64,000 nt of DNA from Acanthosoma haemorrhoidale (lineage: Eukaryota > Arthropoda > Insecta > Hemiptera > Acanthosomatidae): NCBI GenBank assembly GCA_930367205.1, contig OV884011.1, positions 140,861,937 to 140,925,936 on the forward strand. Reading direction: 5' to 3'. Below are positions 1-11,330 of the stretch, piece after piece (position 1 is the first letter of the stretch; each line of letters opens with the position of its first letter). Position numbers and translations under genes: made by a program. The notes under the pieces were generated by a model. That model was not told the DNA's origin, ran no database searches, and worked only from the letters and a program-made list of their open reading frames with translations.

Positions 1-140
1 CGATAATGCAGGATTCTGAGTATCACTTGAGCGCCAGCCCCACGATGATGTGAAATTTTTTTTCCTAGTATGGGTGTATTACACATTGATTTGCATTCAC
101 TTCTCATGGTTACATCACTCTTCATTTGTTATACTCTTGA

Positions 141-1085
141 GCAGTGTATTCCGCAGACAGTATATTTTTCGTACGCTTACGCTTTCGGTTGAACACTATA
201 ACATTTTATTATTCTGTAAAAAATTGGACCAGACCATAATGTCATTACTTAATAAAAACACATGTTTGGGCTATCACATATACATGGACAATTATTATAA
301 CAGCATTCGTACCGCACAATTGTTGATGAAAAATGGTATACAAGTTTCATGGTACAATCAGAGCAAATAGAGGTATTCCTGAGTCTTCAAAGCATTTCAG
401 GTGGAAAACAGGAGAATATGCATTTAAAAGAAAGGTGAAATTATAGTACAGGCATGGAAGCCAACACACAAAATCATGTACATAATTTCAACAATGCATT
501 CGGGAGAATCAACAAAAACGAATAAAATACACTTGAAAACGAAAAAAAGAAATTATAAAACCGCATTCCGTCATAGAATAACAAGTATATGATGGGTGTA
601 GATTTGGCAGACCAGTATTTACCATATTATTCCATCTTGAGAAATACGGTGAAATGGACAAAGAAGACGGTATTATTTCTTTTAAATTGTGCAATGTTTA
701 ATGCATTTAAATTATATATTGAGTTAAATGGCAACATTATAAAAAGTTTTTACATACTGTTGGACGTTCTTGGATCGAGGAATTCGCAAATACTCAAAAT
801 GTATTAAATGATACTTCTAGTACTTCTGATTCTAATACTTCAAGTATTTCTGTACTTGTTCCTGCACCTCACACACCAAAGTTTCATCACCACCAGAGAC
901 TTTCGGGTGATATGAAGAAATATAAAGTTACAAGAATCATTGGATCAGGGAAAACAAACCAATATGTGCGACGTCCGTGTAAAGTTTGCTCTGCTAGTAA
1001 AAAAAGAATCGAGAGTAGCTTTAAGTGTGCTGAATGCTTAGTACCCTTACATCTTGGATAATGTTTTGGAAAATACCATATTTGC
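141..1085 (+). pseudogene. piggyBac-like transposase remnant
   Basis: Broken transposase of the piggyBac (DDE_Tnp_1_7) type. In order, one sees an FRRQYI-like block (about 150-180), the segment YHIYMDNYYNSIRTAQLL (about 265-325, matching the family's conserved 'DNFYTS..LA..L' block with its acidic residue), then GVDLADQYLPYYSI...KW (595-660, matching 'GGVDLADQ...YY...R..KKW'), an RLSGDMKK stretch (about 895-925) and a C-terminal cysteine-rich ribbon with two CxxC pairs and a CF...YH end (about 965-1080). The pieces lie in different frames: a gap or frameshift before 589, another near 748, and a stop inside the cysteine domain. It is therefore inactive. The 5' end is outside or lost. A TTAA-flanked terminus may lie near 1300-1375 (TTAA motifs occur there) but I could not confirm inverted repeats. 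Confidence 0.8.
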
Positions 1086-1604
1086 CTTAAATATTGATAT
1101 TTTTGTTTTCTGTTTATGCTATACATATGTAATAATCCACCATAAAATAAAAAACTGTATTTTTTCTATAATTATAAATTAAAAATTTCGACTTTGTTTA
1201 TATTTTTCATTTCCGTTAAATTGTGTACGACGAATATGTAATCAAAACATACTATTTTACCAAAATGTATAATGTTTTAAATAATTTTTTTTAGCTACTC
1301 ATTGATCAAAAACAAGCGAGTCAGGCCGGGCTTAAAGTCATTTGGGCTTAAAGTGGCTGATAAGTTGCCGGCGCGCTCACCCTTTAAATGTCTTATTGAA
1401 TTGAAATAATAATAGTATTATAGTCAAACAAAATAGAAAAAAAAATGACTAAGATATACAGAATGGGAAAAATAGATAAAAATACAGCCATACAGTAATA
1501 TGTCTTAACCTTGGTTTCAAATTAATAATTATAATTAAAATTAATTCTATTTAAGATAAAAATTGCATGGCACTCATTCTGTTAATAATCTATTTATGTT
1601 AAAG

Positions 1605-4600
1605 GTAATGCTGTTATCCTTGACTGCTGGAGGTACTGGTCTTAATCTGATTGGAGCCAATCATTTAATTTTGTTTGATATACATTGGAATCCACAACTT
1701 GAGGCCCAAGCCTGTGATAGGGTCTATAGAGTTGGGCAAACGAAAACCGTGCATATTTATAAGTTAGTTTATTTTTATATTATTTTATAAATGCATAGCT
1801 GTATACAAGTTTTTGCCTTTCCAGGGTTTCCAGGATTTTTTTTTTTGACATAATTGAAAAAAATAACAATATAATTCAAGATTTTCTAGACCATGGGTGG
1901 TGACATTTTCATGTTGGGGCACTGTATTAACTTAAATGGCCCCGCATTCAACAAACTTTGATTAAATGCACATCCAAATTATTAGAATATAATTTTGTGA
2001 AAATCTATATATTATGTGGTCGAGTCTCTTTCTTTCTCAACCTACTTAGGTTGAGTTTACATTTAGGAGAAAGGAGATTTTTATTTTTATTTTATGTAAT
2101 GTGTCTTTATTCCCACTGAAATTAATTTATGCAATTTCTCTTATTTTTTTTTTGCAAAATTCCCCTTAATTATGCTACTTTTTTATGTGTTATGTGCAAG
2201 TCATGCACTGATCTGCGAATGGCTTCTTTATCAAAGCTATCAATATTTACTTTTGTTTTATTTTTGGCCTGTTCCTTGGCTGGAGTTACAAAACTTAGTT
2301 TATCACCCTCTCTACAGCTTCAATTTCTTGTATGATTTTATCCAGAGCATGTTCAGAGACAGCAGTAGCTTGGGAACCTCTTTTCATAACAGGAAACATT
2401 GACTAGCCTATTCTCAGCCTCTGTTTTCATAAATTTTAATACGCTCATAATTATGTTCTTAGTCTGAGAGTGAACTATTTTACCTCTACCCAGTTTAGGT
2501 TTTTTTTAACATACTGTTACAAACTAGCTTTATAAAAAAAGCTGTTAGAGATTCCTTTGATAAAAATAGTTTTGAAAAAGAACTGTTTTATTTAATAAAA
2601 CATGAGGAGAGATTTCCATGTGTTAAGAGCTGTCGACAATATTGGAAAGGGGGAGCACGAGTGGAGGGGATTGGTGGGAAGAATGTTGGGGTAGTGTGCA
2701 TCTCTCTCTCCAATACCTCACCGGCAAACTCAAACTAGACCGACTTTACTAGCTTATTGCCTGCAGCTTTGCCTGTGTGGAAATCTGAAAACAATAAGAC
2801 TACTTTTAATCTTCAAGTTTAAGGTCACTACCCACCTTAAAAGAATTAGAGTGAAAATACATAGCCTACATATTAACGGTCAGTCTAAGGAACATATAAA
2901 TTTTCAAAATGTGTTTAGCAGTTCCTCCAGTTAGAGTTCAACAATCGAACATTTATTATGTAGGTTGCCTGGGGATTTAATTAAGCCAATCTTATATTAG
3001 ACAGATTGAGGAATGAATACTATCTATAGTGTTAAATCAAAGTAATTTTATTTATCAGCAATTAAGAGTATAAGGACACTATAAACTTTAAAAAAAAAAA
3101 AATATAAACGCAAAACTTGATTTTAAAAAACATTTTTAGTTTCACCTCCAGGAGCAAGAATAAATAAATTCTTTAGTGAACCCATTCTTGAGTTAGCAAC
3201 ATAAATTTGTCTGTGGTACAAACATGGCAACCTCAAATCCACTCCTCAGTACTGCAAGTATTATTGAAAACTGCTATGTCTTAAAATTAAAAGTAAGATT
3301 CGATCTGTCAGAATGAGTGGCTTCCATGTGATAAAAACTGTTTCACCCTCTACTTTTCCTTTTAAGATAGTTGCTTTAAGTACATTACTTGTCATCTTCT
3401 TAACAAACAGCCTTGTGTTATTGCAAAGTTTTAGCGAATTGAGGGTCCATTTTAAAATAATTGGAGTCCCCACATTAAGTAAAACACCATGTGCTGACAA
3501 TCCAACAACTTTCTAGTTTGTTCTACCGATTTTTTTTTCATTTTTTCCACAAATTTCCAGTTGTTTATTCTTCCACTGAGTTCTATTTGTTTTACAATCT
3601 TCCAGAAGGTTACGTTTGTTTCTAAAAATGTCTATAAGGTTCTATTTAACTAAACTTGGGTGTTAATGCAGAAGATTGTATGTAGCTGAAAACAAACAGC
3701 CCAGATTGAGCCAAAAGGAAATTTAATTAAAATTTTGGACTGTATTTAAGGGTGTTCATAAATTGAATATGTTACATTTCCATTAACTTAGAATAAAATA
3801 TATTTACAAATGAAATAAATAATAATATAAAAAAAAGTGGCCACCCAGTGAGAACAAATAATGTTAAAACTAATAACAATTACATATTAAGAACTCATGA
3901 AAATAATTACAACTACCAAACAAAATGAATTCTTCAAAATTTAATGTCTATTAATTGGCTAGATCAAATGAATAAAGTATATTAGATAATATTTCTAACA
4001 TAGTGCACAGTAGGGGCACGCCTTCTAAGATCTTATGGATTCAGATCAATAAACAAAATAAGAATTAAGCTGCCCGCCGACTAGGGCGCAAGCAAAGGCC
4101 GAAGACCACAGGTTTACCCATTTATCTCTTCCTTGACGCCCGCATTGGCCAGGTTGACTAGACCCTGGCGGGTGCCCCCTAGCTGACTACTGGTGACCCG
4201 ATGTGATCTGAACAGTTTATCAAACTATACCAGCACACAAAAAAAATAGCCAATACCATGGTTTAAGTATAAAAGCAAGCTCAGTGCAGCACTTTTCGCA
4301 GAGAGCTCCTGATCAAGTAAATAGCTTTATAGTAAATAAATTCAAGTAAATAAAATTTATTTATTTCTTGACACCCGCCGGGCAGTGGCCGGCTAGGTCT
4401 TCTGGGTCGACTAGACCTTCCTCCCCTCCGGCAGGCGCCCCCCTGCCCGTCAGGAATTTTAAAATAGTTGTGATTATTACCTCTACATTAAATAGATATT
4501 TTTTTTTACTATTATTATAGTAAAAGTTTATAACTGTTTTAGATTACTGTGGAATTTCAGTTCATTCAAAATCTAGGTCTAAATTATAAATAATTTATTA

Positions 4601-4794
4601 AATTATAAAATTGTTATTTTATATTTATACTCTTACTCAACAGATTTCTGTGCAAAGATACAATAGAAGAAAGGATATTAAAATTGCAAAACACTAAGCT
4701 TGAGTTAGCAAAAGGAGTTCTCAGTGGGACTTCTACCTTTCAAAATTCCAAACTTAAACTAAATGATTTGAAAGAATTATTTAATATAGCATAA
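1605..4794 (+). CDS. TTF2: Transcription termination factor 2 (SNF2-family ATPase, lodestar type), last two exons
   Basis: C-terminal end of a SWI2/SNF2 ATPase. Exons: 1605-1762 (acceptor ..aaag, donor gttagt) and 4644-4794 (acceptor ..caacag, stop TAA); 158 and 151 nt join in phase. The first exon carries helicase motif V ([17 protein letters not shown]) and motif VI ([19 protein letters not shown]). The second gives [15 protein letters not shown], then LAKGVLSG and [11 protein letters not shown], the pattern of the TTF2/lodestar C-terminus ('...VEE+I..LQ..K..LA..VL.G...L...DL..LF'), which is why I prefer TTF2 over other SNF2 proteins. Known family role: ATP-dependent release of RNA polymerase II transcripts and mitotic clearing of polymerase from DNA. 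The upstream exons lie left of the window. The 2.9-kb intron contains several transposon remnants. Confidence 0.88.
2130..2510 (-). pseudogene. DDE-type transposase N-terminal remnant
   Basis: Reading the minus strand from about 2510 downwards gives [21 protein letters not shown], then a frameshift, then [15 protein letters not shown], then [18 protein letters not shown] and [18 protein letters not shown]. This matches, from memory, an arthropod transposase-associated N-terminus with the order 'G..I.S..R.II..V..FM..E', '..ATG.SE.T...I..E', 'TP.K.R....K...DDFDK..IRR.I..FY..KK'. At least two frame breaks and a stop after HITHKKVA. No catalytic core is seen. It sits in the last intron of TTF2 in antisense orientation. 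Confidence 0.55.
2745..2945 (+). repeat. Arthropod-type dispersed repeat ('TTGCCYGCRGCTTYGCCYGYGTGG' type)
   Basis: The stretch around 2749-2790 (CTAGCTTATTGCCTGCAGCT then TTGCCTGTGTGGAAATC) is followed by a tail (about 2855-2935) with the order 'CATAGCCTACATATTA ... CATATAAATTTTCAAAAT ... AGCAGTTCCTCCAGTTAGAG'. This order is familiar from abundant arthropod repeat tails usually tied to LINE-like elements. A second, shorter copy of the head is near 45555. Assignment to a named family would need a repeat library. Confidence 0.45.
3125..3500 (-). pseudogene. Helitron Pif1-like helicase C-terminal remnant
   Basis: Minus-strand reading gives [18 protein letters not shown] then [34 protein letters not shown], and, after stops and a small gap, [20 protein letters not shown] and [15 protein letters not shown]. 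This follows the conserved C-terminus of Helitron-encoded Pif1-like helicases ('..G.PI.LLRNL....LCNGTRL', '..A.I..G...G..V.IPR', 'LR.PCF.HGQLYVA.SRV....L..L.P'). The middle segment (Q..F.......A.TINKSQGQ) is missing and there are stops, so it is dead. No CTRR terminus was identified. It lies antisense in the TTF2 intron. Confidence 0.72.
4060..4450. repeat. GC-rich hairpin pair, possible solo LTR
   Basis: Two GC-rich blocks (about 4068-4200 and 4368-4455) stand out in AT-rich intron DNA. They share the pattern 'CTTGAC(G/A)CCCGC ... GGC ... GACTAGACC ... GCCCCC'. Each can fold on itself: GCCCGC...GCGGGT with CCAGG/CCTGG in the first, and CGGGCAG...CTGCCCG with CCGG/CCGG in the second. Between them is a TATA-like TATAAAAGC (about 4268), a possible start region (about 4285-4315) and AATAAA-like motifs, the arrangement of a retrotransposon LTR. 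I found no clear TG..CA ends or target duplication. Confidence 0.35.
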
Positions 4795-4887
4795 CTTATG
4801 ATAAATTATACTTAATCACTAAATAATGATATATTTTAGAAATCATGTGTCTGAATCGTTTGTGTTAGTTTGAAATATAAATATGTA

Positions 4888-4893
4888 AATAAA
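4888..4893 (+). other. Polyadenylation signal AATAAA of TTF2
   Basis: Canonical AATAAA about 94 bases after the TTF2 stop codon; another near 4940. Fits a short 3' UTR. Confidence 0.55.
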
Positions 4894-5059
4894 ACCGATT
4901 GTAATGATGTAAACATTGTATTTTACTTTAAAAGTTTATAATAAATGTATCTCTATTATATAAAATATTTTTTTCCGTCTTACATTTTATTATACCTCTC
5001 ATCTCGTGATATTAGATTAACTAAAAATATTAATAACTAGAAATAAATAATAGGTTCCC

Positions 5060-5770
5060 CCTAAAAATGGGTAGGCATCTCCATTTCTCTACTCATTTTA
5101 GTAATAAAATAGAAAAAGTACGACACAGGTTTTACTGGGTATTGCACTTGCTAACTTCACCCAACCTGTCGCTTCGTCTCAAACTGATGATATATAAATG
5201 TGTCCTCTGGCCAGCTCTGCTGAACCGTGCTCTGCTATTTACCCACTTGACTGACAATACATCCAAATGTCTCCAACATTTCCAGAATGGGATCATGCGA
5301 AAAGTGGTCCGACATACCTCTCTCTCGAGAGAGGTTGAAGAACGCTAACCTGCACCCGTTGCTTGGTATGTGGTCGGTGGGCGAGTTCATCCGCCGGAGA
5401 CACATCAAGTTTTTTGACTCGTTGCAGCACCTAACCAACCCAGTGTTTAACATTATGACCCCACCACCTCTCCTGCATTGATGGCAACAGACTGTCGGGG
5501 AAAATTTAGGTTAAGAATTAGTATGTAAGTTAGTTTTAAGTTTGATCGAAAAGGTGAGCCCCATCACCTTTATTAGTCAGTTCATTCCAGTCACGTATAA
5601 TGTGTATCATTATACTTGTTTACTCAATATATAATTTTTATAATATAACAAAACCTGTATATAATGTAGCGATGCTACAGGAAATACAAAAATAATTTGT
5701 AAATAGATTCGTTGGAGGATATATAATTATCTTTAAATTTAAAGGGGCTATGAAAGAAAAAAAAATACTG
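5060..5770 (+). pseudogene. Non-LTR retrotransposon (Jockey/CR1-like) RT C-terminus and 3' UTR
   Basis: 5067-5345 encodes KVRHRFYWVLHLLTS then LSLRLKLMIYKCVLWPALL, and KCLQHFQNGIMRKVV, the hallmark tail of Jockey/CR1-type reverse transcriptases ('..LSLR.KL.IYK..L.P.L.YG...W....SN...LQ..QN..LR'). A frame change near 5320 leads into LSRERLKNANLHPLL and VGEFIRRRHIKFFDSL...NPV (to about 5482). The expected YG..W is replaced by NRALLF. Beyond 5482 lies a 3' UTR-like region ending in ATGAAAG plus an A-run near 5766. 5'-truncated. Confidence 0.72.
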
Positions 5771-5929
5771 GCTTACTCGACGAGGCACTGCCAGAATCCT
5801 CTCTTCCGTGACTTGGAACCCCCCAACGGTACCAGCTAGATGGCAACTCACTAGGTCTGGGAAAGGAGACAAGATGGTGGACATTACGTCCCTTGGCCAA
5901 TCAATAAGCCTCTGACGCCCACACCACTG

Positions 5930-6360
5930 AACGCTACCCAACCCTGAACGAGTCATAACTACATGCCTAGACAGAGTCTAGGCTCAACCTTCAGTAGACT
6001 CGAACCATTGTACCGAGATATCTACACCTCAGACGAAGTCTACCGCACTCCTCAATTCCTTCACCCAACCTTCAAATAGTTCCTAGTAAAAGGAACCCTT
6101 TCACTCCTATAAATTCCACATTATTTTATTTTTCCCCCATTCCTCTTTTCAAATTTTGAGCTTGGGGTTGGGAATACTGGCAGGCACATAATAAATAATA
6201 ATAATGCAGATCACTATTTTGTAGACTAGAATTTGAATAAAATGTAGCCAAGCTACAAGAAATACAATGAAGCAATTGTAAATAGATTCGTTTGTAGAAT
6301 CTATATTTTGTACATATATAAATTTGTAACAAGGGAATATGAAAAAAAAAAAAAAAAAAA
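5930..6360 (+). repeat. Second LINE 3' end of the same family as 5640-5770
   Basis: 6240-6360 repeats 5662-5770: both contain a GTAGC..(N)..GCTAC mini-stem, AGAAATACAA / GGAAATACAA, TTGTAAATAGATTCGTT, and end in ATGAAA plus an A-run followed by TACTGGC. So two related 3' termini lie about 590 bases apart. The block 5770-6120 between them is GC-richer than its surroundings and has no recognisable protein. Confidence 0.5.
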
Positions 6361-7375
6361 TACTGGCAGAACAGTGGCCTCTATACCCTATAATATTAAT
6401 TTATAGATCAGCAAATTTATCCAATTTGTAATAAATTAAAAAAATCTTATTTCTACATTTTATTGGGGTTATTCCATTAAGATATTAATTTGGTATTTAA
6501 TGGGTTAAAAGGTAGATCCCTTACCTTACTGAACTTGGACTTGCATAGCACAAGAAGAGTCACTATTCATCTCAGGGGCCTCCATAACTAAAGATTCAAG
6601 ACTGATATCGGCAGTTTTCTATAATTTTCACACCGCCATAGGTGCTAGAGTCGTCTTACACACGCAGTATTTTTAGTAGATTGTAAGTCTTATGTGAACC
6701 AAGTTTGGTGTTAATTGCTTCAGGCATTCCATAATTATGCACACATAGACATTTATATAGTTTTACATTAATCACTTAATGAATTATTTATAAAATGAAA
6801 TCAGAAAATTCTCCTGAAAAAATTTCTATAAAATTAGTGGAGATTATTTTGTGTAAATAATTGGAATACATGATCTATCATTTAATGATCTATCAGTTAA
6901 AATTAGGAACTAACTTAAAAAAAGAGGGAATTCAGTCTATTGCATTGCCATCTGTTGAGAGGAATGTAAACTAGCTTCAATACAGGCTGGCAAGAGAGGC
7001 AGATATCTTTAGAGTGAGAGAGGAGTGATTCATTCAATAATAAATTGATGAGCTCTGCTACCTATTGGTTAATAGTTGGACTAAACAGAGATAACTCATA
7101 TTTATTCCAATGTTGGGCTTTCTATTGAGTGGCAGAAGAACTACACCCTATAGACTGGAATAGTGAGCTCCTGCATGATCCTGAAGACCTGGTTTTCTCT
7201 CTCACGTAGCAGCAGCTAGTGCAGCTGCCCACCACCACACCGAGCTTCACAGGAGGAGTGACTTACACAGAGGTCACGACTGGAACGTCAAATAATCAAA
7301 ACACCCCAAACCTTCCGCCCTGGTTTTTGAGCCTGTGAACAGGGAGTTTATGTCTGGAATTTAGAGTGTATATGC

Positions 7376-8112
7376 TCAATTGGTCAATACACAATATTCA
7401 ATTTTAACGTTGATGGTCTAATGACCACACTCAAATTAGTAAAGGTGCTAATAGCGATCTCCACACCAGATATCGTCGTACTGACGGACCCCAACCCAGC
7501 GGGGAGAGTCTTGGTAAAGGTGCCCTTTACTGCCGTTCACCCCCCAGAACTGCACCTTTTGCCATAGAAGTAACAGTACAATGAACTGCACCCTAGATCT
7601 CTTACTCACAAAACAGCTGCACAGGATAAACAATTGTGAGACCCTGGACTTAGTGTAGTGACAACCGACCACCTGCCAGTCCTGTATTCCATTGACGGTA
7701 GAGTTGTGATCCTGCGTCCTACAAAATATGACTATAGTCGAGCCGACTGGGACCTATATCGATCACAAGTCACCCACTATTGCCCAATCAGTCTCTTCCC
7801 TCACATGGGGAAGATTCTCGAAAATATTATACTGAACTACTTGAAGGAGTTCTGTTCGGAAAATGCTATCATTCGGTGCAGGGAGACAGTTTTCAGGCTC
7901 ACCTGAGACCAGAACATCTGCTTGTGAGGGTACAGATGGAAGACACTCTCGGTATCAACAAGAACACAGTGACTGCACACAGGCTTTCGACTCAGTGTCC
8001 CACGGGATACTGGGCCTACCGATTTGCGACTGGGAATGCCCAGAGCAGCTATACACTACACGATGTTGGCTTCCTTCTTTAAGGACAGATTGGTGAGGGT
8101 ACAGGTGGGCGA
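7376..8112 (+). pseudogene. Jockey-like LINE: endonuclease and RT fragments with internal deletion
   Basis: From about 7376: QFNVDGLMTTLKLVKVLI..STPDIVVLTD, a decayed APE-type endonuclease start ('WN.NGL...L..L......PDII.L.ET'). At 7655-7760: TTDHLPVLYSI, the endonuclease 'SDH.P+' motif, then YDYSRADWDLYRS. The next residues (7765-7860) are already RT: CPISLFPHMGKILENIIL..L, so the linker between endonuclease and RT is deleted. Later frames give QAFDSVSHGIL (RT motif A region, about 7978-8010) and FFKDRLVRVQVGDCLS (about 8076-8120). Several frameshifts. Abuts a mariner fragment directly downstream. Confidence 0.72.
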
Positions 8113-8123
8113 TTGCCTTTCTT

Positions 8124-8440
8124 GGGTGGGTTTTTTTCCATTTCAATGGCATAATGGATCATGAGTTCCTGCAAGAAGGTTGTACGGTCAATAAAGTATA
8201 TTACTTGGAAATAATGTGCCATTTATGTGCATTGTGGCAAAACAATTTGTGGAAATTGCATCACGATAACGCTCCTGCTCACACCTCACTGATTGTAATT
8301 TTTTAGCAAAAAACAACACTGTTACATTACCTCAGCCCCTGTATTCACTGGGACTTAGGTATTTCTTTCCCTGCTATTTCTTTTTGTTCCTGAAGTTGTA
8401 AAAAACCTTAAAAGGAAGACGTTTTGACACCATTGATCCT
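8124..8440 (+). pseudogene. mariner transposase C-terminal fragment
   Basis: Frames read DHEFLQEGCTVNKVYYLEIM, then LWKLHHDNAPAHTSLI (catalytic D in HHDNAPAH), LAKNNTVTLPQPLYS, and KTLKGRRFDTI, matching mariner (irritans-like) transposase. The SPDLAP.DF segment holding the third acid is degraded. No terminal repeats seen. Confidence 0.72.
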
Positions 8441-9690
8441 TACCATCCTACTTATCTAAACAATGCACTTTATTTATTATGGTTCTTGTGTTTATTTCAA
8501 TACCTGATGATTATGGTATTCAAGTATGATCCATTACTTATTCTATAATATTTCTTCATTATTGAAAAAGTTAAAAGATGGCTCGACTTCCATTATATTG
8601 TTTTTCATCATTAAAATTTTTCCAGTAATCGATCGGTAAGACAAAAAGAGTTTATTAAAATTAATTTTTGTTTTATACTAATAAAGTTCTTTATTAAATC
8701 ACATTTATGGGTTGTTATTATTCGATATCCAGATTACTTGTCATGGATCAACACGGAATTCTTTCTTGAGAAAAAATTGGGACTGAGTGTTGTAAATAAA
8801 TACTAGTAATTTGATATGTTTTTTTGAGCTAATTGAATGCCTTATGGTGAGCATGAAAAATAATCAAGCTTAGGTCATTATTATTAGTCCTGAACTAGTT
8901 CCCATTAGTTCTTTTCCTTAATGTAAAGTTAATCTACTATATTCAGAATAGATTTCTCATAACAACAACATGAGGTGATAGTAAGGTAAGTAAACCAGTA
9001 GAAATAATCATACACAGCAGGTCCTATCTTATTGAGAAGGTCATCAAATTAAAGTTCTCATGGTCTTTATTAACAATTTGTGAATCATGTTTTTATAAAC
9101 TAAAATCACATGAAGTCAATATACTATGATTGAATTCATGTTCATAATTTTAACTCAACCCATGTTTTATATGATATTTTCCATGGCAGTTCAAATGTAT
9201 GTCCTGAAAGTTAATAAAAAAGAAGCAGTTCCATGGTAAATAAACAATTGCCATAATCAATTTATTATTTGGGAATAAAAAAAATGTCTTCACTTCTTGA
9301 GTGGGGGATCAAATCAAAGATTTTGGAATCCTGATTAATATTTAGCAATAATCTTTTGGTGTTTTGTGGACTACAATAAAAAAAAATCATTTATAGTAAA
9401 TCTGTCTGTCCATCTGGCCAGTACCACCCTTAGAAGTAGAGCTAATTATATGTTGTAATTAATTCATTACTTGGTAATTAAAGCATAGATTTAGCAACAA
9501 TATTGTGTAGAGTGTCAAATTAAAGATCTCACCACCTTCATTAATAATATAATAAAGTAAATTTATTTAATGCTTTAATAGTGGGAAAAATATAACTAGA
9601 CCCATGGTAAATTACAATGATAATGCATAACTAATTAATCATTTAATAATTATTAAAAAAAAAAAAATCCTTTCCTACTGAGTTGGTTTT
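8440..9690. other. AT-rich stretch without a gene
   Basis: No supported ORF. Contains loosely repeated phrases such as TTAACTCAACCCATGTTTTA and GATATTTTCCATGG near 9150-9185 that recur at 9770 and 49555, so part of it is decayed repeat DNA. Confidence 0.4.
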
Positions 9691-9850
9691 ATTTTTATAT
9701 AAGACCTGTAATTACAGAAAGTCATCAAAATAATGTTCATAACATTTACAGAACCCAACTGGTTTTAGAGACATGATATTTTCCATGGTAGTTCCATTTG
9801 ATGCCCCGATGATGATAAAAATAAAAATAATTCTATAATAAGTAAAAAGA
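9690..9850. repeat. Dispersed repeat, copy A
   Basis: Shares order and wording with 49505-49660: '(A/T)ATT(A/G)CAGAAAGT(C/T)AT', 'TTCA(T/C)AAC', 'CATGATATTTT', 'GTAGT.C..TTTGATGCCCC' and a following A/T-rich tract. A third weak relative lies near 9140-9190. No coding capacity seen; the class of element is unknown. Confidence 0.5.
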
Positions 9851-10783
9851 GTTATTATCAGTTAATGATGTAGTCAGATGGCAAAATGTTATAAGCCACT
9901 TTTTCTAACAAAGATATTTTTTCACATTCAAGAGTTTATAAAAACTATAAGTTCATAGTATCATTGTATATAATATTATCATTGATAATACATTCACTTG
10001 TGTAAAACAACTTTGCGACTTTTCATAACATTATAGTATTTATAAACTCTGGATTGTGAACAAATTGAAAGTGATTTGCTGATAAAGAATATGTTTAATG
10101 TCTTTAATTAGGGTTAGTGGACTATAATTACAGAAGAACATAAAATCAGATTAATGACCACTTTTTCATAAATATTTATATAAAACAGTTGTAGCCAGGG
10201 TTAGAAATTCTTATGTCCAGTGCATATTAATGGGGCATGTTAGAGAAACTGCTATTAAATGAGTATGGTATAAAAATTTATTAGAATAAAAATTAATTGA
10301 AAAAAAACAAAGAAAATCAATCAAGAGTGAGTAATTAGAAAGATCACCTTAACCCTTATTTGTGTGATATTGCTCATTTCACTAATTTTTTTTAAATAAA
10401 TGTTTATTGAGATTATGGTTCAATCAAGAAGTCAGGTTGGTGATATTTATTTTATCTACGTGGTTAAGTATTCAATCAAAATGGAAACTAATACTCTTAT
10501 CAAATTTAAAAGAGAATAATAACTTTCAAGTAAAAATTCAATTAAAATATTGCTTTTTTTGCAGGAAATTAGTTGAAACGTTAAATTTTATTTTTGAAAA
10601 CCTGTATCTTATGCATATGCTTATTCCGGGGCAAAAATTTCACAATCTGAAAATTTTTATGACAAAAGTAGAAAATGTTAATATCATTTTACTGAAAATA
10701 ATAAGGGATAACAATATTCATAAGTAAAAAAAATCCTAGAGATAAGATATAAAGGCTGGTACAATAAAAATGGTTTAATGAAA

Positions 10784-11330
10784 CTAAATATTTAAAGGTT
10801 TATTATTAACAGCCAAATAAAAAAACGTACTGTCAGGATCGGGACCTACACCACAATTGAAATCTCTCATTAGGGTTTTTTTTGCTTTCACCGTAGGGGG
10901 TGTTCTGCCAACTTGGCTACTATCTGGTAGCACTGCTGTCAGAACCATTAGAGCCATAAAAATTATTTTTTCATTCCGTTCTGAGCCTGAAACCATTGTT
11001 TTAGAACGGCTCTGCCCAGGATGAAGCGGCATACTTACAACTCTTTTCTACGACACTGATGATGTTGATATAGTGTGCCACTTAAAGAAGCATTCTTCGT
11101 GCTGATAAGACTGAAAAAAAAGAGTTTGACGCACTGAATAATAAATACATAGCCTCAAAGGGAAACCCAAGAACTGGGTAGACAGTAGTGACAATTGGGT
11201 TCAGTAAGAAGGTAGAGAAATTTAAATATCTAGAATTCCTCAAAACAGGTGTAAAGAAAATAATCTTCAAAGCAAATACATGTAATTTTGGGCGCAAGAA
11301 AACAGTCTAGTAGCCACCTCATGTCCACTT
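10784..11330 (-). other. Unassigned repeat-like block with an 82-codon reading frame
   Basis: 10784-11032 (minus) reads RNEKIIFMALMVLTAVLP, which looks like a hydrophobic leader, followed by VGRTPPTVKAKKTLMRDF; an AATAAA-type signal follows on the minus strand near 10800. On the plus strand 11165-11280 reads GFSKKVEKFKYLEFLKTGV, weakly like the 'V..FKYLG..' block of LINE RTs. I do not recognise either as a gene and cannot exclude chance. Confidence 0.25.
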
